From positions 1,019,733,066 through 1,019,797,065 of the forward strand of contig NC_090446.1 of NCBI RefSeq assembly GCF_031143425.1: a stretch of DNA of 64,000 bases, in the 5' to 3' direction. Each line of letters opens with the position of its first letter. Within the stretch, counting starts at the first letter, position 1. Below the pieces are notes generated by a model. The model was not told the DNA's origin, did no database searches, and saw only the letters and a program-made list of their open reading frames with translations. Source of the stretch: Pleurodeles waltl. Its lineage: Eukaryota > Chordata > Amphibia > Caudata > Salamandridae. Below, in pieces: positions 20,886 to 32,103 of this stretch. Both the position numbers and the translations under genes were made by a program.

Positions 20886-21245
20886 GAGGATGTGGCTTTG
20901 CACTCCCCAGGATAAAGCAGTGGGCAACCCAACCACTGAAAAGACTTGAGAGACTGTGGCTTTGCACTCCCCAGGATAAAGCAGTGGGCAACCCACCCAC
21001 TGAAAAGACTTGAAAGACTATGGCTTTGCACTCCCCAGGATAAAGCAGTGGGCAACCCACCCACTGGAGAGACTTGAGAGACTGTGGCTTTGCACTCCCC
21101 AGGATAAAGCAGTGGTCAAACCACCCACTGCAGAGACTTGATATACTGTTGCTTTGCACTCCCCAGGATAAAGCAGTGGGCAACCCATCCACTGGAGAGA
21201 CTTGAGAGACTGTGGCTTTGCACTCCCCAGGATACATCAATGGGC
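20881..21245. repeat. 64-bp tandem repeat (6 copies), element 2
   Basis: The string tttgcactcccc starts at 20897, 20961, 21025, 21089, 21153 and 21217, exactly 64 bp apart each time. Unit words are ttgagagactgtggctttgc and ggataaagcagtgggcaaccc. The same unit and period occur in elements 1, 3 and 4. Confidence 0.92.
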
Positions 21246-22106
21246 ATGGAGCCCCCTCGTGGAGCTGGAGTTGTGCACTCAACCGGCTGAGGTGTTCCCC
21301 TTTCCTTCCCCCTGAGGTGCCTGTTTCGTTTTGATCTGATGCCCCAGCAGTGTTCTCTCCGTTTGCAGTCTGGTATCGAGTGTGGGCCTCGTCTATGCAT
21401 TTTGGGCCCAGTGGTCCACGGACTTTGAATGGTGCACTATCTGGACTTGTATAGTTGGTGTACATAAATGTTTACACTGTATTTAAAGTTTTGACTACTG
21501 GATTTTTATTGATTACAATTGTTACAATAATTTCCTTTTGTCATTGTGTTCTTCCAGGAGGGGCTGAGGGGGGAATCTATTGTTGCAGCATGTATTGGTG
21601 TGTGTGTTGTTGTGGGTGGGGGTGGGGGTATTGCGTGTTGCGTGAGTGTGTCACTCTCTTTTCCCTCCCCCCTCCCCTGTGTTGTAAGTGCAGTACTCAC
21701 CGTGGTCGTCGCCACCATCTTTCGTGCTCCTGGTAGAGGAGCAGGAAAACTATTGCAGGGAGGATTTGAAGTTCTGGCTCCATGGCGTCCTGGTTCCTCG
21801 TGGGTTGTGTAGAGGTGGGTGTATCCCCTTCCAAATCCTGTTTCCGACGTGTTTTTGTTTGCATTGAATCCGCCCCGGAAAAGTTGGCAGATTGGCCTGT
21901 CATAATAGTGTGGGCGGTACATTGTCTTCTGCCTGTCTCTTGGCGGTGACCGCCATGCAGGTTGTTTGTACCGCCGTGGCCGTCGGAGTGTTAAAGTGGC
22001 TGTCTATGTTGGCGGTTTCCGCCATGGTCGTGATTCAATTTTTTTTACCGCCGGCCTGTTGGCAGTCTTACCGCCGCTTTAACACCGACCACCAGGGTTG
22101 TAATGA
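21246..22106. other. Right end of element 2: 3' flank and subterminal motif array
   Basis: After the 64-bp array comes about 450 bp of non-coding sequence shared by all copies (ttcccctttccttccccctgaggtgcctg, then a ttcttcc(a/g)ggagggg segment, a gtgtgtgtt/gtgggtgggg stretch and cctcccctgtg(t)tgtaagtgcagtactcaccg). From about 21945 to the tip lie repeated ttggcggtgaccgcc, accgccgtgg, ttggcggtttccgcc, accgccggcctg and ttaccgccgc words. Non-coding. Confidence 0.5.
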
Positions 22107-23289
22107 GGGCCTTGGTCTTCACTGATTGGTGCCAGGAGTGTGCTCTTGAAAGACACAACCTCCTTGCTCTTGTGCTCGAAATGGCTTACAAGCTATTCCA
22201 AACAGACCACGGGCTGTGTTGTCCCAGGTATGCACACCACTCAAGAAATAGCCTTATTATTTATTCACTAGCTAGAATTACCATAGCACCTAGAGGTAGC
22301 ACAGTGAGGGTGTTAAGGGCTATAAACTGAAATGTGACAATTTCCCCTGTTGTTTTCACTAATTTTGAAAAGCCATAATTGCTTTTACTGATTATCGTCT
22401 GTGATGTTAAAAAACAATATTTTCTAAGTTTCAAAATAACCAGTTTAAAGTAAACATATTGAAATGCATATTTCACTTCTAATGCTCCTTGAGTGTGTAA
22501 CTCATTAATGAACAATCATTTAGATTAACACTGCACCCTGTTAGTAACAGAAAGTATGGCCCCACATCATCAGGGATGCTCATTGGTTTGTGTGGGCTGT
22601 AATAACCTGGACTTTCACGCTCAAGCATTGGTGAACTAAACTAAGTTTAGAAACCCATGAGTGGTAAAGACAAACCTTGTACAGCTAGGCCACAGACCTA
22701 GTTTACACAACAAAATCTAATCCCTAGAGTGTTGCAACACATCAAGCAGGTAGACTACTTGGTTTAACAGTGAACCCTGACATGAAAGGGAACCTGTGGC
22801 CTGGAAAGGTGAAAACCGGCATCTTGAATTGAGAGCAAAATACCCAGCAATGAAGTATGGTGGCCATAATGGTTTAAGAGCAAACCAACATGGTGCCACA
22901 ACTGCTCCCCCAAGACTCAACGGCGTTTAAACAAAGAAGCTGCAAAGACACCAGCACCAGCCCTCTGACTCCCTGTGCCCAACTGGGAATCACTCAAGCC
23001 AGAAGCGATCGACACCGAAGTGGATGAATCGCAGTCTCTGCATGCTTAATCTCAACAGCCTAGTAAGCAGTTCCGCAGAGCACGTCAGCACCAATGGAGA
23101 ATTGTCACACTATACACCCTCCCTAAGGCTCTGGGATTGTTAGGATGGAGTGGAAAATGAACCAGTTGTGGGGCATGAAGGGGAGAAGACAGTTCCCAGG
23201 ACTGTTCCCTAATGAGATAACACTTCCAACATATCAGGAATTGAAGCTTACTATGGAAACACTGAGAATCGCAAATTTCTGAACCCTCA
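22107..23289 (-). other. Non-coding; possible gypsy 3' LTR around 22550-23115
   Basis: No gene. Read on the minus strand, a purine-rich tagggaggg near 23122 is followed by TGTATAGTGTGACAATTC, and a gttactaaca string occurs near 22540. This would fit the 3' LTR of the minus-strand Ty3/gypsy remnant to the right. The LTR partner is not in the window and no 5-bp duplication could be confirmed, so the assignment is tentative. Confidence 0.3.
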
Positions 23290-24200
23290 AATTATGAAAA
23301 TACTAGAATAGGACATTTCAGGGTGAAGGGTACGGAAAAAAGGACGAGGAATAAAAGGTTTTATTTGTGAAAAATGAAAAACTGGATGCACTTGCCAGGT
23401 AGTAGGCAAGCGAACAGCAACTGGTTTAATAATTTTAGGGATTTCAAGGAGGCCAAGAAAACGTGGCCTACGTTTGGTGTGTCTCTCCTTAAGAAGTAAA
23501 AATAGAGAGCACTGCCAGATCTTATTCCATACAATGAAGGTAGGCTTAGAATGTCTATATTGATCAACTTCCTTCATAATCGTCATCCTGGGATGAAATG
23601 CTTGGGCACAAAAAACATGAAATTCCAGTTGCACTGTAAGACAAAAGAGATGCACAATTGTTATATGTAGTATTCCAGAACGTTTGATTGGTGTGTTCAC
23701 TCAAGCCATTAGACTGATGATGAAATCCTAATAGCAGGGCCCAAGAGTGCCTAAAGCTGAGCAGACAGCTTTTCCAAAACTTTGAAATGTATTGTGGGGC
23801 TGTATCGGAAATAATACTTGATGATACCCTATGCACATCAAAAATATCTTTGATAAGACATAAGGCCATGATCTGAGCTGATGGTATTTTCTAAAAGGCA
23901 GGAAAATGCAACCTTTTTAGAAAAAGTATCCACCGTGACCATAATGGCAGTTCTGCCTTCAGAGGTGGGTAGTTCTACAATTAAGTCGGTTGAAATGGTA
24001 CAATATGGGCGGGGTACTACTAGTAATTGATGTAGCAAGCCATAGGGTTTTGAGATTGTGCACAGATAATACACAGAGACATAACCATGCACATCCTTAG
24101 ACATAACCATGCACATCCTTAGACGTAGTTGGCCACCAAAATAACCACAGAATGAGATTCAGAGTATTCTTTTCACTTCTATGACGAACACAGTGAGTGT
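23290..24200 (-). pseudogene. Ty3/gypsy integrase remnant
   Basis: Three overlapping minus-strand frames together follow a gypsy integrase. K-P-Y-G-L-L-H and S-T-D-L-I-V-E-L-P (first catalytic Asp) lie near 24000. I-I-S-D-T-A-P-Q-Y (second Asp) lies near 23810 and H-Q-S-N-G-L-S-E-H-T-N (Glu) near 23715. The C-terminal H-P-V-F-H-F-S-Q-I-K-P motif typical of gypsy elements is near 23380. Several frameshifts and stops. Protease, RT and RNase H are absent because the remnant stops where a retrovirus copy of the opposite orientation begins. Confidence 0.85.
24060..24123. repeat. Local 22-bp duplication
   Basis: The phrase acataaccatgcacatccttag occurs twice in direct succession inside the gypsy remnant (a slippage duplication). 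It has no functional meaning that I can see. Confidence 0.7.
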
Positions 24201-24285
24201 CATGACAAGGATTTAGTGCCATCTTTTCTAATTCCACTGATGGGACAAGTAAAGTTTTTTTAAAAAGTATAATTGATCTTGTTTC

Positions 24286-25262
24286 TTGGCTTTCAATCGT
24301 TTACAAATTTCTTGTACTTCTGATTACACGAAGCCTTTTGTCCTGTTTTGTCATAAACGTGATGCTTGTTCCTTGTCTGTCCTGACACAGATCCATGGAG
24401 GTGCAAACCGACCAGTAGCATATTTTTCTGCTACTTTGGACCCGGTCGCAGCAGCCTTACCGGGTTGTCTGCGTGCCGTTGCAGCAGTTGGTCCAAGCCT
24501 CACACAGTGTGAAGGCATAGTGATGGGGCATTCTTTTTACAGTTATGGTCCCACATTCAGTCTAAATTTTATTGACCCGGACCAAAACCCAGCACATGAC
24601 AAATGCCAGATTGACGAAATATGAAACAATTATATTGGGGTCACCAAATGTGTCACTGAAAAGATGTACTGTGTTGAACCCGGCAACTTTGCTTCCAAAT
24701 AAAAATACAGAAGTTGAGGATGCTGATGATGTAGAACACGATTATATTGAGGTAACCCAACTGTGCACCAAACCGAGACCTGACATTCGAGATACCCAAT
24801 TGGAAGAAAATTATTACATTATCTTTGTTGATGGCTCGTGTTTAAGAGATTCAGTAGGAGTACTGAGAGCCGGATACGCTGTGTGTACAATCACTGGCAT
24901 CCTAGAAGCCTCTTGGCTTGAAAGAGTATTCTCTGCTCAAGTGGCTGAATTGGTTGCTCTTACCAGGGCATGCCATGCTGCTGACAAACTGAAGGTAACT
25001 ATCTATACTGACAGCAGATACAGATTTGGAATTGTCCATGATTTTGGCCAATTATGGTCATAGAGGGGTTTCCTGACCTCCTCTGGTTCTCCAATGAAAA
25101 ACGGTGAGAGAATTAAGGCGTTGTTGCACGCGATTCAGTTACCTCTTGAAATTGCCGTGGTAAAATGCAGTGCTCATGTAAAGTCACAAGATTTTGTTTC
25201 AATGGGAAATGGATATGCGGATCAAGTCACAAGGTTTTGCGCATTGAACTGTATATCGTTCA
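24286..25262 (+). pseudogene. Endogenous retrovirus pol: RT connection and RNase H
   Basis: Plus-strand frames match the class I (gamma/epsilon-like) retroviral pol. A D-Y-T-K-P-F and R-P-V-A-Y-F-S stretch belongs to the connection/RNase H start. V-D-G-S, A-E-L-V-A-L-T-R-A and T-D-S-R-Y carry the RNase H acidic residues. At least three frame breaks are needed to connect them. gag, protease and the RT active site are missing: the copy is cut off at its 5' side near 24286, next to the inverted gypsy remnant. Confidence 0.85.
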
Positions 25263-25329
25263 AGGATTAGTGGGAATTGTTAACTGAAACAGAAAATGAG
25301 ACATGCACAGGTTACGCATTAAGGGTGGT

Positions 25330-26210
25330 TGACACGTAGGAGTAATTAAAATAGTTTCAGGTGCATCATCTGTCAACAGATGAATGCGGGAAAAGGGACA
25401 GTGGTGAATTTGAGCCACATTGGGAGAGCAGGAGGTCCATTTAGCAGAATGCAATTGGATTTTATTGAGATGCCTGTGTGTGGAGGGCTGAGATACGTGT
25501 TGGTGATTGTGTGCATCTTCAGTCACTGGATCAAAGCTTACCCTACACGCCGAAATGACAGTCTCACAGTAGCAAAGCTGCTGCTTAGGGAATTGATTCC
25601 GCGTTTCGGGTTTCCGATCTCTTTAGAATCAGATAGGGGCAGTCACTTCAACAATGAGGTGGTTAAGCTCTTGTGTGCAGCATTGAACAGAAGTTGCATT
25701 GTAGTTACCGCCCTGAAGTCTTAGGATTAGTGGAGCAGATGAATGGTACCCTGAAGTCGAGAATGGCAAAAATATGTGCAGCTACAAATTTGAAGTGGCC
25801 TGATGCGTTGCCCTTAGTGCTAATGTCAATGAGAAACACACCCAACAAGAAAACAGGACTGTCTCCTCATGAAATTCTCTTGGGCGAGCTATGAGACTGC
25901 CCGCGGTGCCTGCAAATGCTCTTGTGAATATCACGGATGTTATGGTGTTGGACTACTGCAAGGGTCTGGCTGATGTGGTCCGCTCTTTCTCTCACCAGGT
26001 GGAAGCCACCACATTCCCACCGATAAGTGATCCAGGTCACAACCTGAAAGCTGGTGACTGGGTTGTCATCAAGAAACACGTGAGGAAGTCTTGTTTGGAG
26101 CCACATTGGAAGGGGCCATATCAAGTAATACTGATGACTACTACTGCTGTGAAGTGTGCGGGAATTCCAAACTGGATCCATGCTAGTCACACAAAGAAGG
26201 TGACGTGTCC
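25330..26210 (+). pseudogene. Endogenous retrovirus integrase
   Basis: Catalytic core residues are visible: Q-L-D-F-I-E-M, then E-S-D-R-G-S-H-F, then after a frameshift near 25720 an E within V-E-Q-M-N-G. The C-terminal GPY/F-type module (W-K-G-P-Y-Q-V and W-I-H-A-S-H-T-K) places it with gammaretrovirus-like integrases. Only part of the N-terminal zinc finger is left. One or two frameshifts and a stop separate the parts, so it is dead. Confidence 0.85.
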
Positions 26211-26871
26211 AACTGACGAGGAACTTGAATTGTCGAAAGTAACAACAGCAGAAAAGGAAGTCTCAGGGCTGGACTGTAATCAAAGGGGAACTGAGACAGA
26301 AGGAGAGCCCGTTGAGGACGGCTTGGTCACTTCAGTAAGAGACGAGACCCAAAGGGGTGACGGTGAGCCTATCTCAACTGAGGCACCAGGAGGACCGACC
26401 CAAAGAGAGGTTCTCCCGGAAGCAGACGGATATGGGTTTGAAGTAGAGCCCCTGACAGACCCAGAAGGCGAGGGAGTTGAGGCAGAAGAGAATCAGAGTG
26501 TCCAGACTCCTCCTGAGCCAATTGCAGGTCCAGCAAGAGAAAACACCATAGAAACAGAGGAGGACAACGAGCTGCCACCAGGAAGATTAAAGACCAAGGA
26601 GACACTGAAGGGAGATAGGTGGCCAGAATCGCAAGTGACAAAAGGAAAGGTGGTTGTTGAGGAGACAATTGAAGAAGAGGTCGATACAGCAAGGAAGGAA
26701 GACTTGAGCAAAGGAGAGTTGCAAGGTGACCGCAAGTTGAAAAGAAAGAAAGTAGCAAATAGAAGGTACGCAGGTCCTGAATGGGCGTATGCAACATCAG
26801 CTGAGTGGCAACAAGAGTTCTTAGCATTCTGTTTTGATCGAGAAGTCCCAGGTCAATACTATGGTACCTGA
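25891..26871 (+). CDS. ERV integrase C-terminus with long acidic extension (open 326 codons)
   Basis: An uninterrupted frame starts in the integrase C-terminal region and, after the GPY/F module ends near 26210, continues for about 220 codons. These are very rich in Glu, Thr, Gly and Pro, with a basic K-R-K-K patch near 26745 and a C-terminal W-A-Y-A-T-S-A-E-W stretch. Retroviral pol usually ends soon after the GPY/F module, so this tail is unusual. It lies between pol and env and is longer than any other open frame in this provirus. It could be a real pol extension or a separate spliced accessory protein. Function unknown. Confidence 0.5.
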   Translation: MRLPAVPANALVNITDVMVLDYCKGLADVVRSFSHQVEATTFPPISDPGHNLKAGDWVVIKKHVRKSCLEPHWKGPYQVILMTTTAVKCAGIPNWIHASHTKKVTCPTDEELELSKVTTAEKEVSGLDCNQRGTETEGEPVEDGLVTSVRDETQRGDGEPISTEAPGGPTQREVLPEADGYGFEVEPLTDPEGEGVEAEENQSVQTPPEPIAGPARENTIETEEDNELPPGRLKTKETLKGDRWPESQVTKGKVVVEETIEEEVDTARKEDLSKGELQGDRKLKRKKVANRRYAGPEWAYATSAEWQQEFLAFCFDREVPGQYYGT

Positions 26872-27177
26872 GTTTGGCCACAAAGAAAGAGATTGTGTTA
26901 AGTTGAAATTGAGCTAAAGGAACCTGAGAAAAGGAACTGATAATTTACTGGATGTGACGCTGTTAACTTGAATTGACCTTTTGAAAACTGATTGTGACAA
27001 GCTGCTAACCAAAATTGACAAGGATCCTGGGAGTGAATGTGAAGGTTGTAAATACTTGCCAAAGAGACACTTTGCTTAGCTTTGCCGAGAGAAAAAAAGA
27101 AGAAAAAATAAGTTTTAAACCATCCTCAGTTGGTTGGTTGCACTTACAGCATTCTACTTTCTGATTCTTAACAGATC

Positions 27178-28790
27178 ATGCCTAGCAAGGGAGATGATAA
27201 TGGGGAAGTAGGCGATGTAAATATTTGGGTGTTGCTTTGGGCATTGTATGTGTGATATTCATTATAGCTTTGTTTGTGGAAATGCGATTGGTGGGATGTA
27301 AATATTTGGGTGTTGCTTTGGGCATTATATGTGTGATATTCATTATAGCTTTGTTTGTGGAAATGCGATTGGTGGATGAGAACGAAGCTAACAATGCTAC
27401 AATTCCTGAGACGGCTACACTAAAACCTTGGGAGAGGTTTTAGCAAGATACGAGGTATTTGTATGAAGGCACTAACACAAAGGGAGAACTGTCTACTAAT
27501 GTTTTCTATCGCTTGCTGAGTGAATATGTTGATACCATGGATGGGAAAGCTTGTTATGTGTGTACGCAGATTCCTGTTTCAGTGCAAGAGGGAGTTACCT
27601 ATCATAGTTTACCCTTAACCTATGGGATAAGCTGTAGTTTGTTACTAAACCGGTTCTATAACCAGGAAGAAATACAAAATTTCTACTCCAATCACGACCT
27701 TGTGTTCTCTTATGTGCCTATCATAGATTATTTGAATAGCGTAGCGAAATATTATGCCATAAAGTTGGTCAAGGGGTTCTTTGAAACGACGTCGACAATT
27801 AGTACATTTTATGCACACCGCAATAATTTGACTTGCTTGCTTACACCTGTAGAGAAAAACTTTCTAGATCACACGGAAGATAGAAGGAGGGTTTTGAAAG
27901 GGAAACTAGAGAAAGGCTTGCAGCAACGATCCTTTATTAATAGTGGAAGCTACAGTGGAATTAGGGAACAAGGGAAATTAGCTTTAGATGCACTACATGT
28001 AGGTAAGCGTTGCATAACACAGCCTAAGTCATATTATGACAATGTGTTTGTGGGAACGAGTGAATGTAAGCATGTGTTTTTGTTTCAGAATAGGTGGACG
28101 TTCATGTTAAATGGACAGGATCCAGCGATCCCTGGGGTCTATTATATTTGTGGCTTAATGCTTATTACCGGCTTCCAAAGGGATGGCATGGGACATGTTA
28201 TTTGGGGATAGTTTTCCCAAAGATATATCAGCTAGAGGACTTGAAGAAGCTTCCGAGGGTGTCTGAATTACACCGTACTATACAAAAGAGAGAGACTGCT
28301 GCTGGTGTAGTAGGAGACATATTTGGAGCAATAATTCCTTCAGTGGGAGTTTTCTTGAACTCCATAAAGATTTGAAAGTTGTCTACTATTGTGGAAAACA
28401 TGCTGACAAATTTCACAGGAGCTATACTCCTGATGGATACTGAACTTGCTGCGGAGAGGGCTATGACTCTTCAAAAAAGGCTTGCTTTAGACATTCTTTT
28501 AGCGAAAAATGGCAGAGTCTGTAAGATGCTTAATGAGCGTCACTGCTGTGCCTACATACCCGACAATAGTAATGAGATTAGAAATATTCTTACTAACCTA
28601 GCAAGAGATAGCGCTGATTTGAAGGAATTAAAAGAACCGGGTGTTTGGGAAAAGGTTGGAAAGGGACTTGTTAAAGTGGGAAGTTGGTTTAGTAAGGCAT
28701 GGGATATTGGCAAAAATAATACAGGGAATATTGATTGTTTTGGCATGTTTATTTGGATTATGGTTATCATGCAAAATTAGTAAAAGAATG
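27178..28790 (+). pseudogene. Endogenous retrovirus env (SU and TM)
   Basis: A splice acceptor-like ttaacag at about 27169-27175 precedes an ATG at 27178. Two hydrophobic leader copies follow (see the repeat entry), then an SU-like frame of 250 codons at 27459-28211 with N-G-Q-D-P and C-K-H-V-F motifs. A frameshift leads to 28094-28375 and a stop, then a TM frame at 28379-28780. The TM part has L-Q-K-R-L-A-L-D, resembling the retroviral immunosuppressive-domain region, and a C-x7-C-C motif, one residue longer than the CX6CC of gammaretroviruses. That fits an epsilon-like lineage. A late hydrophobic segment is the membrane anchor. Broken by at least two lesions. Confidence 0.8.
27214..27375 (+). 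repeat. 81-bp direct duplication of the env leader
   Basis: The unit beginning gatgtaaatatttgggtg at 27214 repeats at 27295 with one difference. 81 bp equals 27 codons, so the frame is kept and the hydrophobic I-F-I-I-A-L-F-V segment appears twice. The ATG at 27178 is not in the frame that reads through both copies. Confidence 0.9.
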
Positions 28791-28966
28791 AAAGCAAAAT
28801 TGGCATAACGTAATGCGAGGTGGGAGGAAAAGAAAAGGGAGAAAATGTTCAGAGCGAAATATGAAAACGCAAAACCAAGGGAAGAAATTGAGATGACGGA
28901 ATTTAGAAAATGAAAATTTTGTGAAAGAAAGGATTTGTGTGATGACAAGAGTCATCAGAGGAGGGA

Positions 28967-29796
28967 TTGTTGGAGTGTAGCTTTTATATTCACTATTGAC
29001 AGGAAAAGCTTGCAAATAATGTATAAAGGATGCAGAATAGAAAACATTGTAGGATAAAAATTAATGCACATGTTTGAAATGTGCCCACGGTGAGTGGCCA
29101 CCAATGTATACGATGATTAATGAAATTAATGAAACTGACTAATAATGAATTAATAATGTACTCATGTATGATTTTGTATTAACATTAAGAGTTATATGTT
29201 ATGGGTTTGCCAAAATAATCACTAGGCCTTAGTTAGCAAGGGTCTGGGCCTAGCGGTCTGGTCTCATATTAAATGTGTTTTTCTAACGTGCAATGTGCTG
29301 TCTTCTTGAAGGACGAGAAACTGTACTTTTCCAGAAGCTAGAGATGGGTGTGTAACCGTAGTAAATTCTTTCTCATGAGACCCGACTTGCTCAAGGAGAC
29401 ATTCTTGCTAAATGATACAGTGTAATTCGCAACAGGTACAAGGTCGCCTAAAGTGGTAAAGACAATGGAACTACTGACTGGAGCGACGAGTGTAACTTTT
29501 CTTACCTGACATTCTACCCGCTGAAGACGTCAATCAAAGGAGCCAATAAACTGCATGCGAACTGTCTTAGGTGAAAATTCTAATAAGGTGATCAACAGAT
29601 TATTGGACAGAGATAACAATGCACCAAATATTTCCCAATTGGAAATCAGGAACCTGTTAGACAGGATTAATATAACGACGTCACACCAGGAGAAATCGGC
29701 ATTCTTCCTTGCCACTTTGATGCCATTTTTGAGCCATTATTTGCCTTTACTCTGCCACTCTTGAAGCCGTTATTCTTCTTAGCTATCCTAAGAGAC
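28967..29796 (+). repeat. 3' LTR (start) of the endogenous retrovirus
   Basis: A purine tract (agaggaggga, 28957-28966) is followed by TTGTTGGAGTG, the expected position of the 3' LTR. The next 830 bp are non-coding, AT rich at first, with AATAAA at about 29545. The LTR end is not seen before Harbinger element 3 interrupts at 29797; the sequences at 38015-38408 and after 47196 may be its continuation. No 5' LTR lies in the window, so end matching is impossible here. Confidence 0.55.
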
Positions 29797-29799
29797 TTT

Positions 29800-30085
29800 G
29801 GGGGTCATTACAACGTTGGCGGTAAATGCCGCTTACCGCCATGCAGAAGACTGCCAACACATCACTGCGACCGCGGAATTCCGCCACAGCTATTATGACC
29901 CATAGCTCGGAATCCGCCAAAATGTAGACACCCACACAAGTCCGCCACACCAAAGGTCAGTGATAAACTGGCGATAACAAAACCTCCACTGTCATGCCAA
30001 CAGGAATACGCCCACACTATCACGACCCACGAATCCACGCAGTGGTCTTTCAACTGCGGTATTCCATTGGCGGTACACACCGCCG
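29800..30085. promoter_or_regulatory. Left TIR and subterminal motif array (element 3)
   Basis: Contains ttggcggtaaatgccgcttaccgcc, ctgcgaccgcgg, tccgcc repeats, gcagtggtctttcaactgcggtattcc and ttggcggtacacaccgcc. Some CpG-containing words are decayed (gcggcgg to gcagtgg), consistent with methylation-driven mutation. Confidence 0.5.
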
Positions 30086-30397
30086 AGCTCAAAATACACA
30101 CACATTTACAAAACACTACCACATTGGACAAATCGAAATACAAACACCTGATACACATACACACACCACTCCCACACATCCAATACAATATAAAACACAC
30201 ACCCATATCACCCACAAACCCTTACGACCACAAATGCAACTAAAGGCCAGAGAGAGACACCACCATCTACAAAATAGCATCCACAGGCACTCAACACTAT
30301 CACTCACACAACATCCACGCACAAAACCCCACACACCCCTAAATATCACCCCACACATCACAACACACCCCACCCCACACATCACCCACACCACCCC

Positions 30398-31861
30398 ATG
30401 GCACCGCAAAGACACCCCAGGTTCTCTGAGGAGGAGCTCAGGGTGGAGGAAATCATCCGGGTAGAGCCACAGCTATTCGGATCACAGGTGCAGCACACCA
30501 CCATAGCTAGGAAGATGGAGCTATGGCGCAGAATCGTGGACAGGGTCAATGCAGTGGGACAGCACCCAAGGACACAGGATGACATCATGAAGAGGTGGAA
30601 CGACCTACGGGGGAAGGTGTGTTCCGTGGTCTCAAGACACCACACTGCGGTTCAGAGGACTGGCGGCGGACCCCTCCTCCCCCCACAACTAAAAACATGG
30701 GAGGAGCAGGTCTTGGCTATTCTGCATCCTGAGGGCCTCGCAGGAGTAGCTGGAGGAATGGACTCTGGTAAGTCAAATCTTAACTATTACATCCCCCACC
30801 CTACCTGCATGCTATCACATAAACTTCACCCTCGCCCTCACCCCCATCATTCCAACTCCTCACATATGTCCCACTATCACAAACCACACATCCCAACACC
30901 AAGCCCTGCATGCAACACCAAAGCATGGACACCCATCACCAATTTTTGGCCACTGCACATACCCACACACACCCCTAAACAATTATCACACAAGGTGCCA
31001 CACAAGAATGCAAGCACTGGTGTACAGGGTCCACCATTGCACACCATGCCACACACAGATGCAATAATCATGCCTTTACACCCCTGCAGGACCCCTACCC
31101 AACGTCACCGGACAGGAGGGTCCAGACATGTCCACTCCACCCACACTAGAGGCCCACAGTGATGACAGCAGCTCTGTCCAACTGGATCTAGATGACCAGC
31201 CCGGCCCACCTGGGACCTCTGGACAGTCGGTTCCCTCACACTGGCACAAGCCACAACAGAGCCTCCCCACCTCTGGAAACACCAGCACAGCACCCACCCA
31301 GACGGCCCATACCTCTGTCCTCAGGACACGTCAAGCAGCAGTGTGTACACCACTACAGGGAACCCAGGCTAACCCACCACCCCAACAACACCAGGGACCT
31401 GGGGGCAGTGGTAGTGGGCACACGGTTCAGGGGACAGAGGCCCAGGAACACAGATGAACTAGGAGGGCTGCTGTGCGACAGGGGGAGGACAGGCCCAGGA
31501 AACCACTCTCCACAAGGCCCTCTCCAACATCATGGGAGCCTACCACCATTCCCAGGAGACGATGGCAACGGTACTGGCCAAGTTTCCGGAGACCCAGAGG
31601 CTGCAGGAGGAACAGTATGTGGGGTTCAGGGAGGAACTCAAATCCATCAACACCACCCTGGGCACCATTGTAGGGGTGCTGAAGGAACTCGTCAACACCA
31701 GGAGGGACCATGTGGCACAACAAGGGGCCCCTGACACTAGCCTCAATGATGAACTGCCCACCACCTCCGCCGGCGCCAGTGGACAGGAGGCACCGCCACA
31801 GGACCACAACACCAGCACCCCACCCCCTGCAGATGGAGGATCACCCTGCATCGGTCCCTGA
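30398..31861 (+). pseudogene. NAIF1-like Myb/SANT protein of element 3 (two exons)
   Basis: Exon 1 30398-30767 is open and carries the whole Myb/SANT-like domain (R-H-P-R-F-S-E-E-E-L to R-K-V/K-R-W-N-D-L-R-G). It lacks three codons relative to element 4. The GTAAGT donor at 30768 pairs with a CTGCAG acceptor, and exon 2 begins at 31090 in the right phase. Exon 2 closes with a stop near 31457, and the helical C-terminal part (G-A-Y-H-H-S-Q-E-T-M-A-T-V-L) reappears in another frame at 31532-31861. The domain is intact but the full protein is not. Confidence 0.82.
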
Positions 31862-32097
31862 GATCCAGGACAAAGACAGAGAACAATGCCAAGACCCCCG
31901 CCAAGAAATGAGACAACCCTGATTGTCATCCTTCTGTCCCACTTTGTCATCCTGTCCATCCTTAAACTGCTCTAGCTCCACTTCCTATGCCCCTTTGGAC
32001 AATGCACCTGTGAGACTAATAGACCTGACTCTGCCATGAACATTCCTCCACCATCACCCCAGACCATTTTACAACCTCCTCCAATATTGAGCACTTA

Positions 32098-32103
32098 AAT
32101 AAA
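32098..32103 (+). terminator. Polyadenylation signal (first Myb gene, element 3)
   Basis: AATAAA in the conserved gcactt(a/g)aataaacac context, same relative position as in elements 1 and 4. Confidence 0.6.

Larger units (their letters stand above)
16254..22106 (+). mobile_element. Harbinger element 2, right part (subfamily B)
   Basis: Starts with the second copy of the ACA duplication made by element 1 and continues the interrupted transposase gene, the divergent promoter, the second Myb gene, a 74-bp array, a 64-bp array and the right subterminal region. The right end reads caccgaccaccagggttgtaatga and then departs from the expected GACCCCC tip, so the last 5-7 bp of the TIR are mutated. 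Same orientation as elements 3 and 4. The left arm is missing beyond about 7550. Confidence 0.85.

Noticed and set aside
20812..21465. Long minus-strand frames across the 64-bp arrays (here and in elements 1, 3 and 4)
   Set aside because: The 64-bp unit rotates through three open frames; the peptide repeat reflects the DNA repeat and has no start context or splice evidence.
22892..23120. Possible host gene exon near the gypsy LTR-like segment
   Set aside because: No open frame of useful length and no splice-site pair; better explained as LTR or intergenic sequence.
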